Shown here piece by piece: positions 1-11,755 of a stretch of 64,000 nt of DNA (position 1 is the first letter of the stretch; each line of letters opens with the position of its first letter). Below the pieces are notes generated by a model. The model worked only from the letters and a program-made list of their open reading frames with translations, searched no databases and was not told the DNA's origin. The stretch is from Melanocharis versteri. Taxonomy: Eukaryota > Chordata > Aves > Passeriformes > Melanocharitidae. Position numbers and translations under genes: made by a program. The DNA is taken from positions 664,169 through 728,168 of the forward strand of contig VZTG01001875.1 of NCBI GenBank assembly GCA_013397845.1. The letters are read 5' to 3'.

Positions 1-541
1 CTGAAACAGGCTTTCAAATGAGTTTGTATAATACAACAAGATCAAATTGCAATGTGTGTTTTTCAAAATGTCGTCCTGATCCTGAAAATTACTAGGTGAG
101 TAATTTAATCAGTGTTTTCAGAGTGTAAGTGTAGGCTGCAGTTGAAGCCAGAAGGCAAAGGTGTCAAATCCCATTAACAAATACAATAAGTAGTACAGGT
201 GATTATGGTAGCTTGCTGAGTACCTCCTGGGAGATGCTGACCTCAAGAGATTTAACAGCCTGTACTTCCCAGAAGATACTTGCAGTAGCAGAATAAGAAT
301 AATGCAAAGAAGTATCCTAGTCACTAGTCAAAGAGAAGTTTATTGTTTATGAAGCTTGTAAGGAAAAAGTGTAGTTGCAGCGCTTTGCCTCAGAGGGAGC
401 CGAAGTTCCCAATATGTTACAGTGCTGGAAGTATGTCTGAATGGCCAAGTCTAGCTCTTTCTCATTTAACATGGTCAGATGACATTTTTAAGGAATGCCT
501 ATACTAAATACCACTAGCATTGAGAAGTAGGCTAAATCAGC
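1..541. other. AT-rich non-coding stretch, nothing recognised
   Basis: No coding frame, RNA gene or mobile element could be recognised. The longest frame is 68 codons on the minus strand and is low-complexity Leu/Tyr-rich, as expected from chance in AT-rich DNA. Confidence 0.6.
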
Positions 542-1424
542 TCATCTTTTGCTCCTGCTGGTGCAGCTAAATGCCTTATGGCTCCCCACCTCAGCAGTTG
601 AAAACCACACAACGAGAAAACACCGACACACCTTGCACTGTGGTGTAGGGTTTTCTTCATTCGTCAGTCTGAAGGATGCTGGAGCTGTGAAGCTCACTCT
701 GGGGAGCGGATCCGAGAAGCAGCACTGGCTGCTGCCTGGGAAGGGCAGAGGCTGCCAGAGCTGCCTGGCTGAGGGATGGGGATCCCTTGGTGTCTGCGCA
801 GGTGCTGCTCTGGGCACTCGCGAAACAGAGACCTGCAAAGCACGATAACAAGAAGCTTTGTGACCTTGTGGGGTTATGTTTGCTGGGGAAAGCTATTTTT
901 GCTGAGTTTCGAGCTGCACTTTTGCTGCACAAGACAAATTAGACCACATGTGGGGGCTGGGGTGGGGGCAGTGTGACTGGGGATTGAGCAGGAGAAGAAA
1001 GGGAGGGAGGAGGGACAGGAGTATGGCAGGGGAGTGGGACAAAAATCAAACGCCGTTGTGGTTTTCTCACATGGTAATTATTTACTTTTAAACAACAATA
1101 TGAAAAGCAAGCACAGCTGGAGTTTCGGCACTTCCAATAGTATTCAGGGGCCACTTTGGGTTCCTCTGCTTCCTGAGAATATGTAGACAAAAAAGATGCA
1201 AGAAGCCTGTGGGTAAAATGTCTCCTGCTTGATCTCCAATCTCTCTCCCTGCAGCAGGCTAAGCAGAGTCCCTGTGCACACTCTGGGGCAGGGCTACCAG
1301 AAGAGCAGCTCACTGTGGTTGGGGCAGGCAGGCAAAGCCCCACACGCCCATCAGCTGCATCAGCTGAAGTGACACAGTCACACTCACCTCCTGAAAACAA
1401 GGAAGGCTTGCTGGATTCTTTCAA
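542..1424. other. GC-richer block with overlapping open frames on both strands, unidentified
   Basis: Base composition rises clearly above the flanks. Open frames of 60-160 codons occur on both strands at once (for example 939-1424 minus, 161 codons; 549-848 plus, 99 codons). This pattern is usual when GC-rich DNA lacks stops, and none of the translations resembles a protein I know. CTG/CAG-rich words dominate at 660-790. It could be a decayed mobile element, an old exon or a regulatory block; I cannot choose between these. Confidence 0.35.
952..982 (+). other. G-rich run, possible G-quadruplex
   Basis: Four runs of four or five G occur in 31 bases, with loops of about 2, 1 and 10 bases. The long third loop makes a quadruplex less certain. 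It is followed by a purine-rich stretch (990-1020). Confidence 0.4.
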
Positions 1425-4400
1425 ATTTCTAATCAGGCATCAGAGAGCCAAGCAATGTTAAACTACCTGTTTTCCTCAAAACTCCACTGTGTCAGGGAGT
1501 GGCAGCCATTCCTAGCTCCAGAGTATAATCTGGGAATGCAGCTGCACCCTTCCTCCAAGTGTTAGGACATGCTCTGTCGGCCGTATCCTAGCTCTGTCCT
1601 TTCATTTAGCGTTTGAGCATTGTCTGATAGTTCCCAGGCACAGCGATGGATGCCCAAGAAAGGCCTTGGAGAAGGCAGGGTACCCTGGCAATCTATAGAG
1701 CTTGCTGAGTGCATGGATAGGGCCATGCCAGTCCCACTGAGTACGGCACTGCAGGGCTAGGAAATAAAAGCACAGATGATGAAAGAGCAGAGCTCAGCTT
1801 CTTTGCAGGAGTTGAATATGAAGATCCAGGATATATTAGGAAGTATGAGTTATTCATAATTCATTGTTACTGAGGATAAGCCCTCAGGATACTTAGCTGA
1901 TAAAAAATATATTATTTCAAAGATGTGATTTGCCACATTTTGTTAGGTTTCTATAAAGAAGCCAAAGCTAAACTGTACTGAAAATGGCACATTTTGGTTA
2001 ATTCTGTTCTCTTGTCCAAAGCTAGGAAGCCTGAACATTGTTTGAAGACTTGTGTTCAGAGCTTTTACTATCAGCTAAAATAATTTTTTTCCTTTGTATT
2101 TCCTCTCAGAGAAATTAAGATCTTGGGGCTGAAGAACAACATAGTAATTTTAAAATTTAAAAGATCAGTTTGAAGAAGATGCCCAGTATTTAAAGACTCA
2201 ATTTTTATTCTAAGCGAGTTTAGTTATCAACAACACACTGAAATCTCAGATGATCAAACAATAGATTCTTTGGCATAGTAATGATGTCAGTATTTTAAAA
2301 TGTAGTCACGCTGAGTCAAGTGAAATGGTTTTCTGGAAAATGTATGGTTGAAACCCTACTGAAATACTCTCTACTGAGGGTTCCTTGTGCTCTTCCCTTT
2401 CCCATTCCTTCTCCCAAATTATCAAAACTAACATGGCCTTCTGGAAGGGCTCATTGTCACTGAATATATTTTTGTTTCGTGTGAAATCCAGTAAAAAAAC
2501 CCTGCCCATCATTAGATAAGGAGAGTATATTTTTTAGTGCCTATCAGAGCGAGCAACTTGAGCCTGCAAGAATTTCCCTCCAGCCTGAGTGCAATCCAGG
2601 GACAGAGGCACAACTGCCTTGCAATGCTGGCCCTTCGTAACTCTCTGCCCACTAGTTATTCATGCATGTCTAGTTTTAATGAGTACTAAATTGGGACATT
2701 CTAAAATATGACCCTCAGACTACTTCAAAAGCCAGAAAAGCAGGGCTGGGCCAAAGGCTCCTATTGTTGCAGCAAAGCTTCCAGTCTCTTATCCTTACTT
2801 GTTATGGAAAAATCAGCACAGATTTAAATCTCCCAACCTGGCATTACAGGGTGGGAGGGATATTGTTTGAACACAGATTCACTCTCAACACAATGAAATA
2901 GGATGATGCTTTAAGACAGAACTATCTTTTTATGCTCCATCTCTATAGTCCCTTGCACAGTGGGAGTCCCTGGCTGACTCCAAGCCCTACTGTTTTGTGA
3001 ATAATATCAACAACAATAACCATTCCAGTTATTTCTAGTAGGAATGGGGAGTGTAATTGCCAGTTGCCCATTTGATAGCATAAAACTGTTTTGAAAAAGC
3101 GTAGGAAAAAACCCAATACCCACAAAGCAAGAAGAATAAAGTTGATTAAAATTAGCTTTACATCCTCCTGTATAGGTTCTCATCCATTGCTGGCTGCCTG
3201 TTCCTCTGCATGATTCCTCCATCTGTCTGACAATTTTGCATTTACTTTCAGTCTTTATTAAGATTCTTTCTGGTAAAATGCTTTAGCACTTTTTTCAAGA
3301 AGATGAAGTCTTAGAAGTAGGCATCTTTAACAGATTTTTATGCTGGTAAATCTCTGTATCGTGCTGAGATATGATGAAGAGGCCAGCATTTAATTTACAC
3401 AGGTGTATAGCTTAGCCAAGTGTGAACAAATACATGTTTATTTTATACTGATGGGCATGCATTAGCTTTGAATACATCTTTTTAAGGATAATACCTAGAT
3501 CTCTGATGATTTCTATACTGTCTGATAAAACAAAGTGAAATATTTTATTTTGTTAACCTGTGCTGGAAATCTTATTTGCTACCCTTCACTCAAAGTCTTT
3601 AACTGCAAATGAGCAGCAATTGTGGAATTACCTTCCTGGACCATTTTTGTGAGTTTTGGTCACTTGTGTGAGATGTTCTATGCCCCCACCACGGACTCAG
3701 GCTGCAGTGTGTAGAAATGCACTGCAGACTAAAATTAAATATTCACCTGATTCATTTGATTCAAGGGAATTAGGTTACTTACCTGAGTAATTAATATGAA
3801 TGTTTAATTAATAATTTTACTTTCACATGAGTTATTTTTATTATACTTTTTTTTCCTGCATGAAATAAAAAACTTAAGTAATATTTTCAGACAGACCAAA
3901 ACGAGATTACTTTAAACTTTCTCAAAGGGTCTGCTCTTTTAAGGGTCTCTCACTGACCTCTCGTTGACTTTCTCCAATGTTATATTGTTATGTCTAATAG
4001 AAGATAAAGACAGATTAATAATAGCCAATGGCTGGAGTACTGAGTCAGGACTGAAAATAGCAAGTGCCCTACACAGGTCATGTCATATACAGTGTATGCA
4101 AACTGCAAGGAGACAAAGAAGATTAGAGAGCTTAGATAATAAATAAAGAGGAAATGGATCCAGCCCTCTACTTTTAAAGCTGGATTCATATGAAAACTCA
4201 AATGTACCAAAAATTTGAAGGAAATCAGATATGGATAGTTGAAATAATCCCCAGTTAGTTCAGGATGGGGTTCAGGCTTAGTTCAGAGAGAGTTCAGAGG
4301 AGTCTCGAAGTGCAAATTCCCTTTTGCCTTTATTCAGAGGCTCCCAGTGTGGAGCTCCTGAGCAGGAAGGTCACCAGTCCATGCCAGAGACCAGAGGAAT

Positions 4401-5634
4401 CTGGTGAAAACACAGTTCATCTCGTCCATGAAGGTAATCCCACATTCTTTTAAAGAAGATGAACAAAGTATCCACATCACTGCCCTGAAATGTGCCTGGA
4501 GAAAACACAATGTTATCCTTACAAATATTTCTTATATGAGATTCACATTAAAACATGTGGCCTGAAATGCTTCCTAGCAATTATCAGCAGCCAAGGGGCT
4601 CCTGTGAAAACCCTGGGAGCTGCTATGAATTTGTGTGAGGGGGTGGCATTGATTCCCTGTCAGAAGGCAGGTTCAGGGCTGGTTAGCAAGTCCGAGGCGA
4701 GCAGCCACCAGCACCCCATAACTACTCCTGTGCAGAGCACAACACCCGCATTTCCCCACTCACATACACAGCATACGCAGAGTGTCAGCTGTATTTCAGA
4801 GTTTGTCAGCTGGAGTTTCTCTGCCAAGAGGGCTCTAAGCAGAGTGCAGTGGTGTCTGCAGATACGCCTGCAGTGACAGACCCATAGGCTGCTGGAGATT
4901 GAATACTAAAATGTGATTTATTTCCCCTGGCGGTTCTGGCACGTGTATTTCAATGTCTGGAATACCTACTTACATTATTATTAGTACTCAACTCTGTTTT
5001 AAATGATCCTCTAGGAAACAAGGAAAAGAGGGTGTGTGAAATAACCATAACTGTCTTAAGACAAACATATACAAATTACAAAGTATTTTGTTAGTAGAGT
5101 GTAAGGAGGTCTAATCATAATGAAGCATAAGTTCAATGCTGGGGTGTCAGACCTCTAGGAAACAGCAGGGGTTTGACTTCCCAAGAAAGAGTTTTGCTCC
5201 ATAGTTTCTGATTCTTATGCTTACTTGGGTTGGTGCAGGAAGTGCATGAACAAATCCCATTCATAAAAAAAGGGATTTGTGTGCCTGCCTGCTTCCCTCC
5301 CCCCCTTCCCCTGCAGATACCCCTTTTTTAAAGTGTATTCTTTTAAGTTTAGCAAACATGGAAAGAAATTGTTAAACTCTGATAATTACCAAAGGATAAA
5401 AGTGATTTATTGTTTCAAAAAGGACTTCACTCAGTATTAATAACAACAACCTGTGTCATTATTAATGGATATGAGAATGGACTGGGAAAAAAAAAAAAGT
5501 GACTTTGGGTTTTTTTTCCCTTTGTTATTATAAGCTTTTCTCACTTTGTAAAATGAAAAAAGAAATAAGAATAGAGGGAAACGCATCCACCTTTGTGGAA
5601 GAGTTCTCACCAATTCACACTTTTGGAGGTTGCA
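1425..5634. other. Non-coding single-copy-like DNA, no gene seen
   Basis: Mostly AT-rich sequence with scattered short frames. The longest is 128 codons (4490-4876 plus) and has no recognisable domain. The part at 3730-3840 is dense in TTAATTA and TAATTAAT words, a composition often seen in conserved non-coding elements, but no conservation data are available here. A C-rich run lies at 5295-5310. Confidence 0.5.
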
Positions 5635-5933
5635 CAAAGTGGGTGTTGGTCTCATCTCTGGGGCAACCACCGCAAGGACGAGAGAAAAAGGCCTCAAGCT
5701 GGGCCAGGGGAGGTTCAGGGTGGACATCAGGAAGAACTTCTACACTGAAAGGCTGGTCAAACATTGGAAAGCATTGCCCAGGGGACTGGTGTAGTCACTC
5801 TCCCTGGAACTGTTCAAGAAATGACTGGATGTGGAACTCACTGCCATGGTTTAGTTTACCAAGTGGTGGTCAGTCAGAGGTTGCACTAGATGATCTTGGA
5901 GGTCTTTTCCAGCCTTAATGATTCTATGATTCC
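5635..5933 (+). mobile_element. CR1 LINE, 5'-truncated 3' end, sense orientation
   Basis: The sequence follows the 3' end of avian CR1 retrotransposons: a grassy start around GGCCTCAAGCTG, the gccaggggaggttcaggg box, the gaagaacttctacactgaaag box, the GCCCAGGGG box, the GATGATCTTGGAGGTCTTTT box, and a terminal tandem ATTCTATGATTC. Read in frame, the middle encodes the last part of the CR1 ORF2 (reverse transcriptase protein), ending in a degraded form of the usual 'ERLVKHW' segment. CR1 copies are normally cut at the 5' end by incomplete reverse transcription and end in octamer repeats without poly(A), and both are seen here. Several substitutions and small indels show a dead, moderately old copy. 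Confidence 0.93.
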
Positions 5934-6339
5934 TTCTATCCAAAATAACGGGAGTCAATCTCTCTTTTACAAAATTGTCAAACTAACTTAAAGTCATTTT
6001 AGGGGTCTTAAACCAGGCCATCAATGACTAAAGTACCTACATATTGACCACAAAATCCAAAGGTAAATTAAGCCAAATATTGTGTTTTACTGTGTAAGTC
6101 ACTAACAATGTTACTCAAAATTATGCTAGAGCACTGTAGAACCCTTGTATGTAACAAGAGCTAGTCTCTGCTGAGAGCTAAGAGTTTTAAAAATACCTAG
6201 AAATTCAGATCTCCTATTCTCACTTTTTTTCAGTGATGAAGTACCACCCTAACAATTGAAATTGCTTTAAAAATACTAGAATACAAGTAGTTGAGTTCAA
6301 CTCTGTAGGTGAGGGCAGCAGGATCTGGTGTATAACTTA

Positions 6340-6480
6340 TAGGGCTCTGATCCAGGAAAGAGCATAAGCAAGTGCTTAAATCCATTCCTTTTCAGGAAAG
6401 AATTTCAGCACATGCTAGATTTTAAGCATATGCCTAAAGTTAAAGTCAAGCATATGGTTAAATGTTTTCCTGAATGGAGG
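6340..6480. mobile_element. Decayed ancient palindromic DNA element of amniotes
   Basis: Words such as CTCTGATCCAGGAAAG, GTGCTTAAAT, CAGCACATGCTAG, TTAAGCATATGCC and AAAGTTAAAGTCAAGCATATGG follow a widespread reptile/bird repeat. Its consensus reads roughly gatcc-agcaaag-cacttaa-gcacatgctta-actttaa and folds back on itself. Here both halves of the palindrome are visible but strongly mutated. It is probably a non-autonomous DNA transposon; the exact database name is uncertain. Confidence 0.6.
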
Positions 6481-8929
6481 CTTTCCCGGTTGAAGGCTTT
6501 ATAGGGCAACGTATGGCATTTTTGAGGAAACCTAAAACATTCTCACTCTTCACAGAAAGACAGAGAAACAGTACAAATCTTATTTGAAATACCTGCTTTA
6601 TCAAATTCTATCACAGAAAGATATATTTGGATTTATTGAATTCTATCAAGGTTTAACGTAAAACCTATGAAGTGCAAGAACAACAAAAAATCAAAATATT
6701 AAGGTCGTAGGCTCACTCAATAAGCAGACACAGATCTCTAGAATTTTCAAAGAAGATAAATTAGTCCCTAATGCACTCATCAAAGGGAACAGAAATGTTA
6801 CCTAGTATGTTTTGTATTAGCCTTTCACTTTATCTCCTTTACTAGAGTTTTTTCTTCTTACCTTTTTTTATGTTTGGTGAGAAATTAGGTCATGACTGCA
6901 GTCAGGGTACACACAAGACGTGCAAGTCATAAATCTCCCTACTGCAAGCTGTTTTCCATTCTGTTCTCAATTTATTTCTATTTTGTTAATAATAACCCCA
7001 CAGCCTGATTCAGCAAAGTGTTGTGGTGCTCGGCTGTGACCAGCCTTGAACAGATGCATGTGACGAGCTTCTGAGGAAATGGAAGGAGCCTTTCCTTCCA
7101 GCTTCTTCCAGCTGCGGTTTCCTTGGCTAGCACGGACTCACTCAGGAGCAGACTGAGCCACCGACAGGGATGCTCCTGTGTGCAGGTCAGGCTGCGGCTC
7201 GTGCCCTGCTGACCAAACATTGCAACCAAACCAGTCATCCTCCAGAAATCTCCCCGATGGAGGGGAATAGGGAGGAAGGGACAGGGGATTCTTCCTTTTT
7301 GCTCACTCACAAGTGTTTTGAGCATGGCTCTCATGTGTTCCAACCCAGAAGGTTTGGTTACTGTTCGCATATTTACATGCTGTTAGGTTCCCTTTCAAGT
7401 TGAGTTCTATTCAGAAAATAATAACAACTTGTTTCTGAGCCTTTGGTGAAGAAAACAGACATCTCTTCAAGTGTCAGTCCCACTGAATTATTCAAGAGAG
7501 CAGAGGTTTATTATGTGTATTTTGTTCATGACCACTCCAACTAGCAAAAGTATGCCATAAATTACAACAGACACCTCACCTCCAGTTTGGCTCCTTAATT
7601 CATCCCAACTCAAGACAAAAAGTACCACTGAGGATAGCAGGGAGCTTCTCTAATTATTATCATTATAGCACAAATATAACAAGATATTTAATGTTATTGC
7701 TAAAAAGCCTTCATTATTACTTGATCCTTGTATATTTCAGCTGAATCTTTCTTTAAAATTGGTTATTCAGGCTGCCTCTCACATTGTGTATTTGGTATCC
7801 CTTTTCCTTGTCCCTCTCAGGAGGCCTGTGGAGGTCCTGGGGAGCGTGAGGAACTCAGAGCCAAAGATGACTTAGGGTGCTGTGGGTGGAGGAGGAAGAG
7901 GGCAGATTTTCATCAGGTTTCTGAACTATGCCTTTCAGGACATATATGTATGATAATGAAGTTTTCCCTATCCCCTGAAACTTATCAAGATGAAAAGTAA
8001 ATCTTAAATGCTGACTGATGTAAAATCAAGGCCCACTATGAAAATGAGAACTGTTACCTCAATAAAGACAAGTCAGGTCTGTTGTGACAGAGACATCCAT
8101 CTGAGTTATTTAATATACAGATTTAAATCAATGTCTCAATAGAAAAAAAGAGAGTTGAAACAATTTCCTCTGAACTTTCTTACTAAAATAATGATTATAT
8201 TGGGGCAGGATGTCCATTCTGAGGGTTTTGGACAGAACTCCCCACCTAGACTGGAAAAGCATTCCCAATAAAAATATGTTAGAAATGGATATATTCATCT
8301 GAAAACCTCTGGGTTTTCTCTCTCCATTAGCATTTTCTGATGAAAACAGGAAAACATTTAATCAAAAAAGCATCCTGTCAGTTTCAGCTGATAATTAACA
8401 TCAATAAATTAATGTTCATCCCTCTCTACCACCTCAGTGTCGGCAGAACAAAGCGCTGCTTGCAGATGAAGTGCAAGAACACAAAATACACCCAGCAGTA
8501 TGTCCTCTACCACTTCCATTAGCGTGTCCAGAAAGAAATTTGCCGTAATTTCTGTCACCTTCTCTTGAGTCTGTTTTCTGAGCTCCCTCAGGCAGTGGTA
8601 GGGATGCACCGACACCCAAGATACCTTTTCTTTGTGGAAGAGAGAACTATAGAAGGAAGTGCAGATCCAAGGCCAGAGAATAAAGAGGAAGACCCCAAAG
8701 ATCATTGTCATTGTTGTCCTTCCTCTGCCAGCACTGACTCATGGGAAAAGGCACTGCTCTTCCTTTCTTTCTCTCTCTGAGCTGTGGGCCAGCCCTGTTG
8801 ATGTAAATGACAGGTTTTGTCTTTGCTGTTTGTTGTTTGGTTTTTTTTTTTCCTAGTGTTCAACTTCTGTCCAACTCCACCTGCTTTGCTCCAGCTTGGG
8901 GAAGCTGATTATGCTAAATTGAGGCAGGT
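6481..8929. other. Non-coding DNA, no gene seen
   Basis: Open frames of up to 130 codons (6978-7370 minus) lack known domains. A CTGATTCAGCAAAG word at 7005-7018 could be a remnant of the same ancient repeat seen at 6340, but is too short to call. A 13-base T run lies near 8840. Confidence 0.5.
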
Positions 8930-9730
8930 CAAGTTGCTTAAAGACGAGGAATAGGGGAAAAGGAGATTGTGAGGACAGGAAAGGAAAGGGAAATACACCA
9001 CTAAGACAAATACCATAAAGCAAAACAAAACAAAACAGAGCCAGGGTGACTTCACGGTCATCCTGGGGTCAGAAGGACAGAGATGTTATCAAAGTAAGGA
9101 ACAATCTGAGGAAAATGGAGGCAAGGCAGAAAGTGGCAGAGAAAAGTGCACTGAGAGGGCTGTGACAGGGAGGAAGAGTAGACAGAAAAGACAATTAGGC
9201 AAGGAAGGAGATCTGCAGCTGAGGGAGGCTACTGGGGGGGCAGGCAAACCTTGGTGGTCCTGGGATGATCTATCCAAAACTGGGGGAGGCAAAGTGGGGG
9301 ATGCACATGGAGAGAAACTGGTAGAGTAAGGAAATGTCTAATGCTTTTCTGCTCCTCTCCAGCCTATAAACAACCTTCTCTACTGCTACCCAGCACTTAG
9401 TACTCTTTATTACTGGTATAAATAATTTTCAAACCAAAATGGGGAGGAGATTACTTTGAAACTAAATATGACATATTTCTTAAAAGAGGGGTGCTTCCTG
9501 GGAGGTGAAGAAAAGGGAAGGGGGGCTAGGAAGACTCTGTAAAAGAAAAACAGTAACAACAGACAAAGAGTAAATATTAAGAGGGAACAGATAAAGATAA
9601 AGGGAAGAAGATGAAAAAGATAAAAGTGATGGATGAGAGGAAGAAAGGAAATAGAAAGAGCCAAAATAATGAGAACAAAGGAAAAGAATAAAGAAAAGGA
9701 AGCAGAGAGGAGAAAAACACAGATACAAAT
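8930..9730 (+). repeat. Long purine-rich (GA-rich) tract
   Basis: About 800 bases have a strong excess of A and G on the plus strand, most extreme at 9480-9720 where gaaag, ggaag and aaaga words run almost without pyrimidines. A short AAAAC array lies at 9018-9037. Minus-strand frames across it are only Ser/Leu/Phe-rich low-complexity translations. This is strand-asymmetric low-complexity DNA, possibly triplex-prone. Confidence 0.8.
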
Positions 9731-11294
9731 GAATACCTGGAGTTCTTAATGATTAATATATTTTCTTTTACTGAGAATAAATTTATGCTGCACTTAAATA
9801 GTAGATTAAGTCACCATTTACACCTTTTCAGAGCAAGATGTCAAATTTGAGCTTTTTAGGGTTAAAGTGCTCAAACTGATTAAGATCCATTCTCAACAGG
9901 GTATGCCATGTCTCAGCCACAAAATTAATATTTTTCTCCACTTCAGTGAACATAAGAAGACATTAAAGTGAGTGGAAAGAAACAAATCTTCTCTCAGTTA
10001 CACATCTATAAAATAATTAATACAACGATAATGTTTCACCGGTATAACTAGATTTGACTATTTGAGGGAATCTAACCAGATTTATGCTTGACTCTTTCCC
10101 AATAAGTAGAAGGTAAAAACAAAAAAAAAAAAAAAGGAAAGAAAGAGAAAGGAAAGGAATTTATTATGTGGTATCTTCAGCTATCTATATTGCCCATGGC
10201 ATGGCTATCCATCATGAACAATGCATTCAGACTTTATAACCCGAATATTCTGCAAACAAATAATACCTTAAAACAGCAAACCAAACAATAGAACAAGGAT
10301 TATTGTGTCCCTTCCTTTTCACCAATATACACAGCAAAGGAGACATAGGAGGAAATCAACTGTAAATGGCATCTTCAGTAATGAAGGGAAAAGCTGGATA
10401 TCCACAAGTCTGTTTCCTAGGCAACTGAATGGAGGGACAATCAGAATCTCTCAATTGCACCCCATTATAGATATTTTCTACACAGACCAGTAAAAGGAAG
10501 AAAAAGGTGATTGGAAAATCTTCGGCAAAAATCATCCTGGAGCACTTTGAAAGCGTGGGGGAAGTGAACAGATAATACATAAAATGGCTGCCTACGTGTA
10601 GCTCCTGATTGCAATCATCTCCAGAGCTGTAAGAAGAGGGATGACAGGAAAATCCTGCATTTAAAAAAAGGTCCCAGATTTCATCCCTGACTCTCAGGAT
10701 GGGGCTGCACCGACAGTTATAGTTTATAGGAATATCTCACAAATGGACCTTGACACTGTGTATAGAGGGATTATTCTGAAATATGCATTGTAAATTCACT
10801 CTCTGCATTGTACTTTGGCACTCCACCAATGTAATGGTCCAAGATTGTTAATATGACCTGATGAACCAGAGCTGGTTTTGATCCACTAATATCACTTCTC
10901 TGAATAATTTATAGAATGCAAAAACTCAGATGAATGAAATAAGCACATGCCAAGGGAGTTCACTTTTTTCTGCACTGGCTAATCTCTTAGTACCAAAAGT
11001 AACAGTACAAACTTTATTCAGGGACATACTGTGGAAAAGAAATAAACATGCAAGTACTTAGGAGATAAAAATATTACAAGGTATCAAAGCAAGACAGATT
11101 AATGAATGAATCTAGATGAGCCATATGGACTTATTGCATCCCTAAATGTTACAATACTAAGTATTACAGCTATCCTGGCCATCTAAGGAGATGTTCTGGG
11201 TAAAGCCCAGCTGAGGAAAGCTTAAATTACTTATTACCATGTATGCCTTCACTCTTCTTTTCTGCCCTGTCTTAGTAGATTTTCTTTTTACACT
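9731..11294. other. AT-rich non-coding DNA, no gene seen
   Basis: Contains a 15-base A run followed by a gaaag tract (10120-10160). The short frames at 10305-10580 on both strands are unrecognised. Confidence 0.5.
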
Positions 11295-11373
11295 TCTCCA
11301 TTTTTTGTCTGGTTTTTTGTGTTGCTGGTTTTGGGGTTTTTTTTCTCTTTTTGTTGTTTTGGTTTTTTTTTAC
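11295..11373 (+). repeat. T/G-rich low-complexity tract
   Basis: Runs of T interrupted by GG and GTT (ttttgttgttttgg type) over about 80 bases, just upstream of an antisense CR1 copy. Confidence 0.75.
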
Positions 11374-11440
11374 TATGAGCCAAAAGTCTAATAAACATCA
11401 TACCGGTTTTCTAAGGGTGACCACGCCAGCACAAAGTCAT

Positions 11441-11755
11441 CATAGAATCACAGAACCATGGAATCATAGAATGCTTTGGATTGGAAGGGATCTTAAAGAT
11501 CATCTAGTTCCAAACATCTTTCACTAAACCAGGTTGCTCAGAGCCCCATCCAACATGGCCTTGAACACCTTCAGAGATGGGGCATCCACAGCTTCTCTGG
11601 ACAACCTGTTCCAATGCCTCACCACCCTCCCAATAAAGATTTTTTTCCTAATATCTAATCTAAATCTACTCTCTTTCAGTTTGAAGCTATTTCCCCATGT
11701 CCTGTCACTACATACCCTAGTAAATNGAATTTCCTGAGAGTGCCTCAATCCCTCT
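11441..11755 (-). mobile_element. CR1 LINE, 5'-truncated, antisense orientation
   Basis: Seen from the plus strand it begins with the reversed CR1 tail (ATCATAGAATCACAGAACC, then a second ATCATAGAAT) and continues with the reverse complement of the ORF2 end. The minus-strand frame at 11524-11748 contains the peptide VVRHWNRLSREAVDAPS and a degraded LD-AL-LV end, typical of the C-terminus of the CR1 ORF2 protein. The tail has at least two octamer-type units. An ambiguous base (N) lies at 11726. The copy is truncated and inactive. Confidence 0.95.

Noticed and set aside
7001..7030. CTGATTCAGCAAAG word resembling the edge of an ancient amniote repeat
   Set aside because: Only about 15 bases match; too short to separate from chance.
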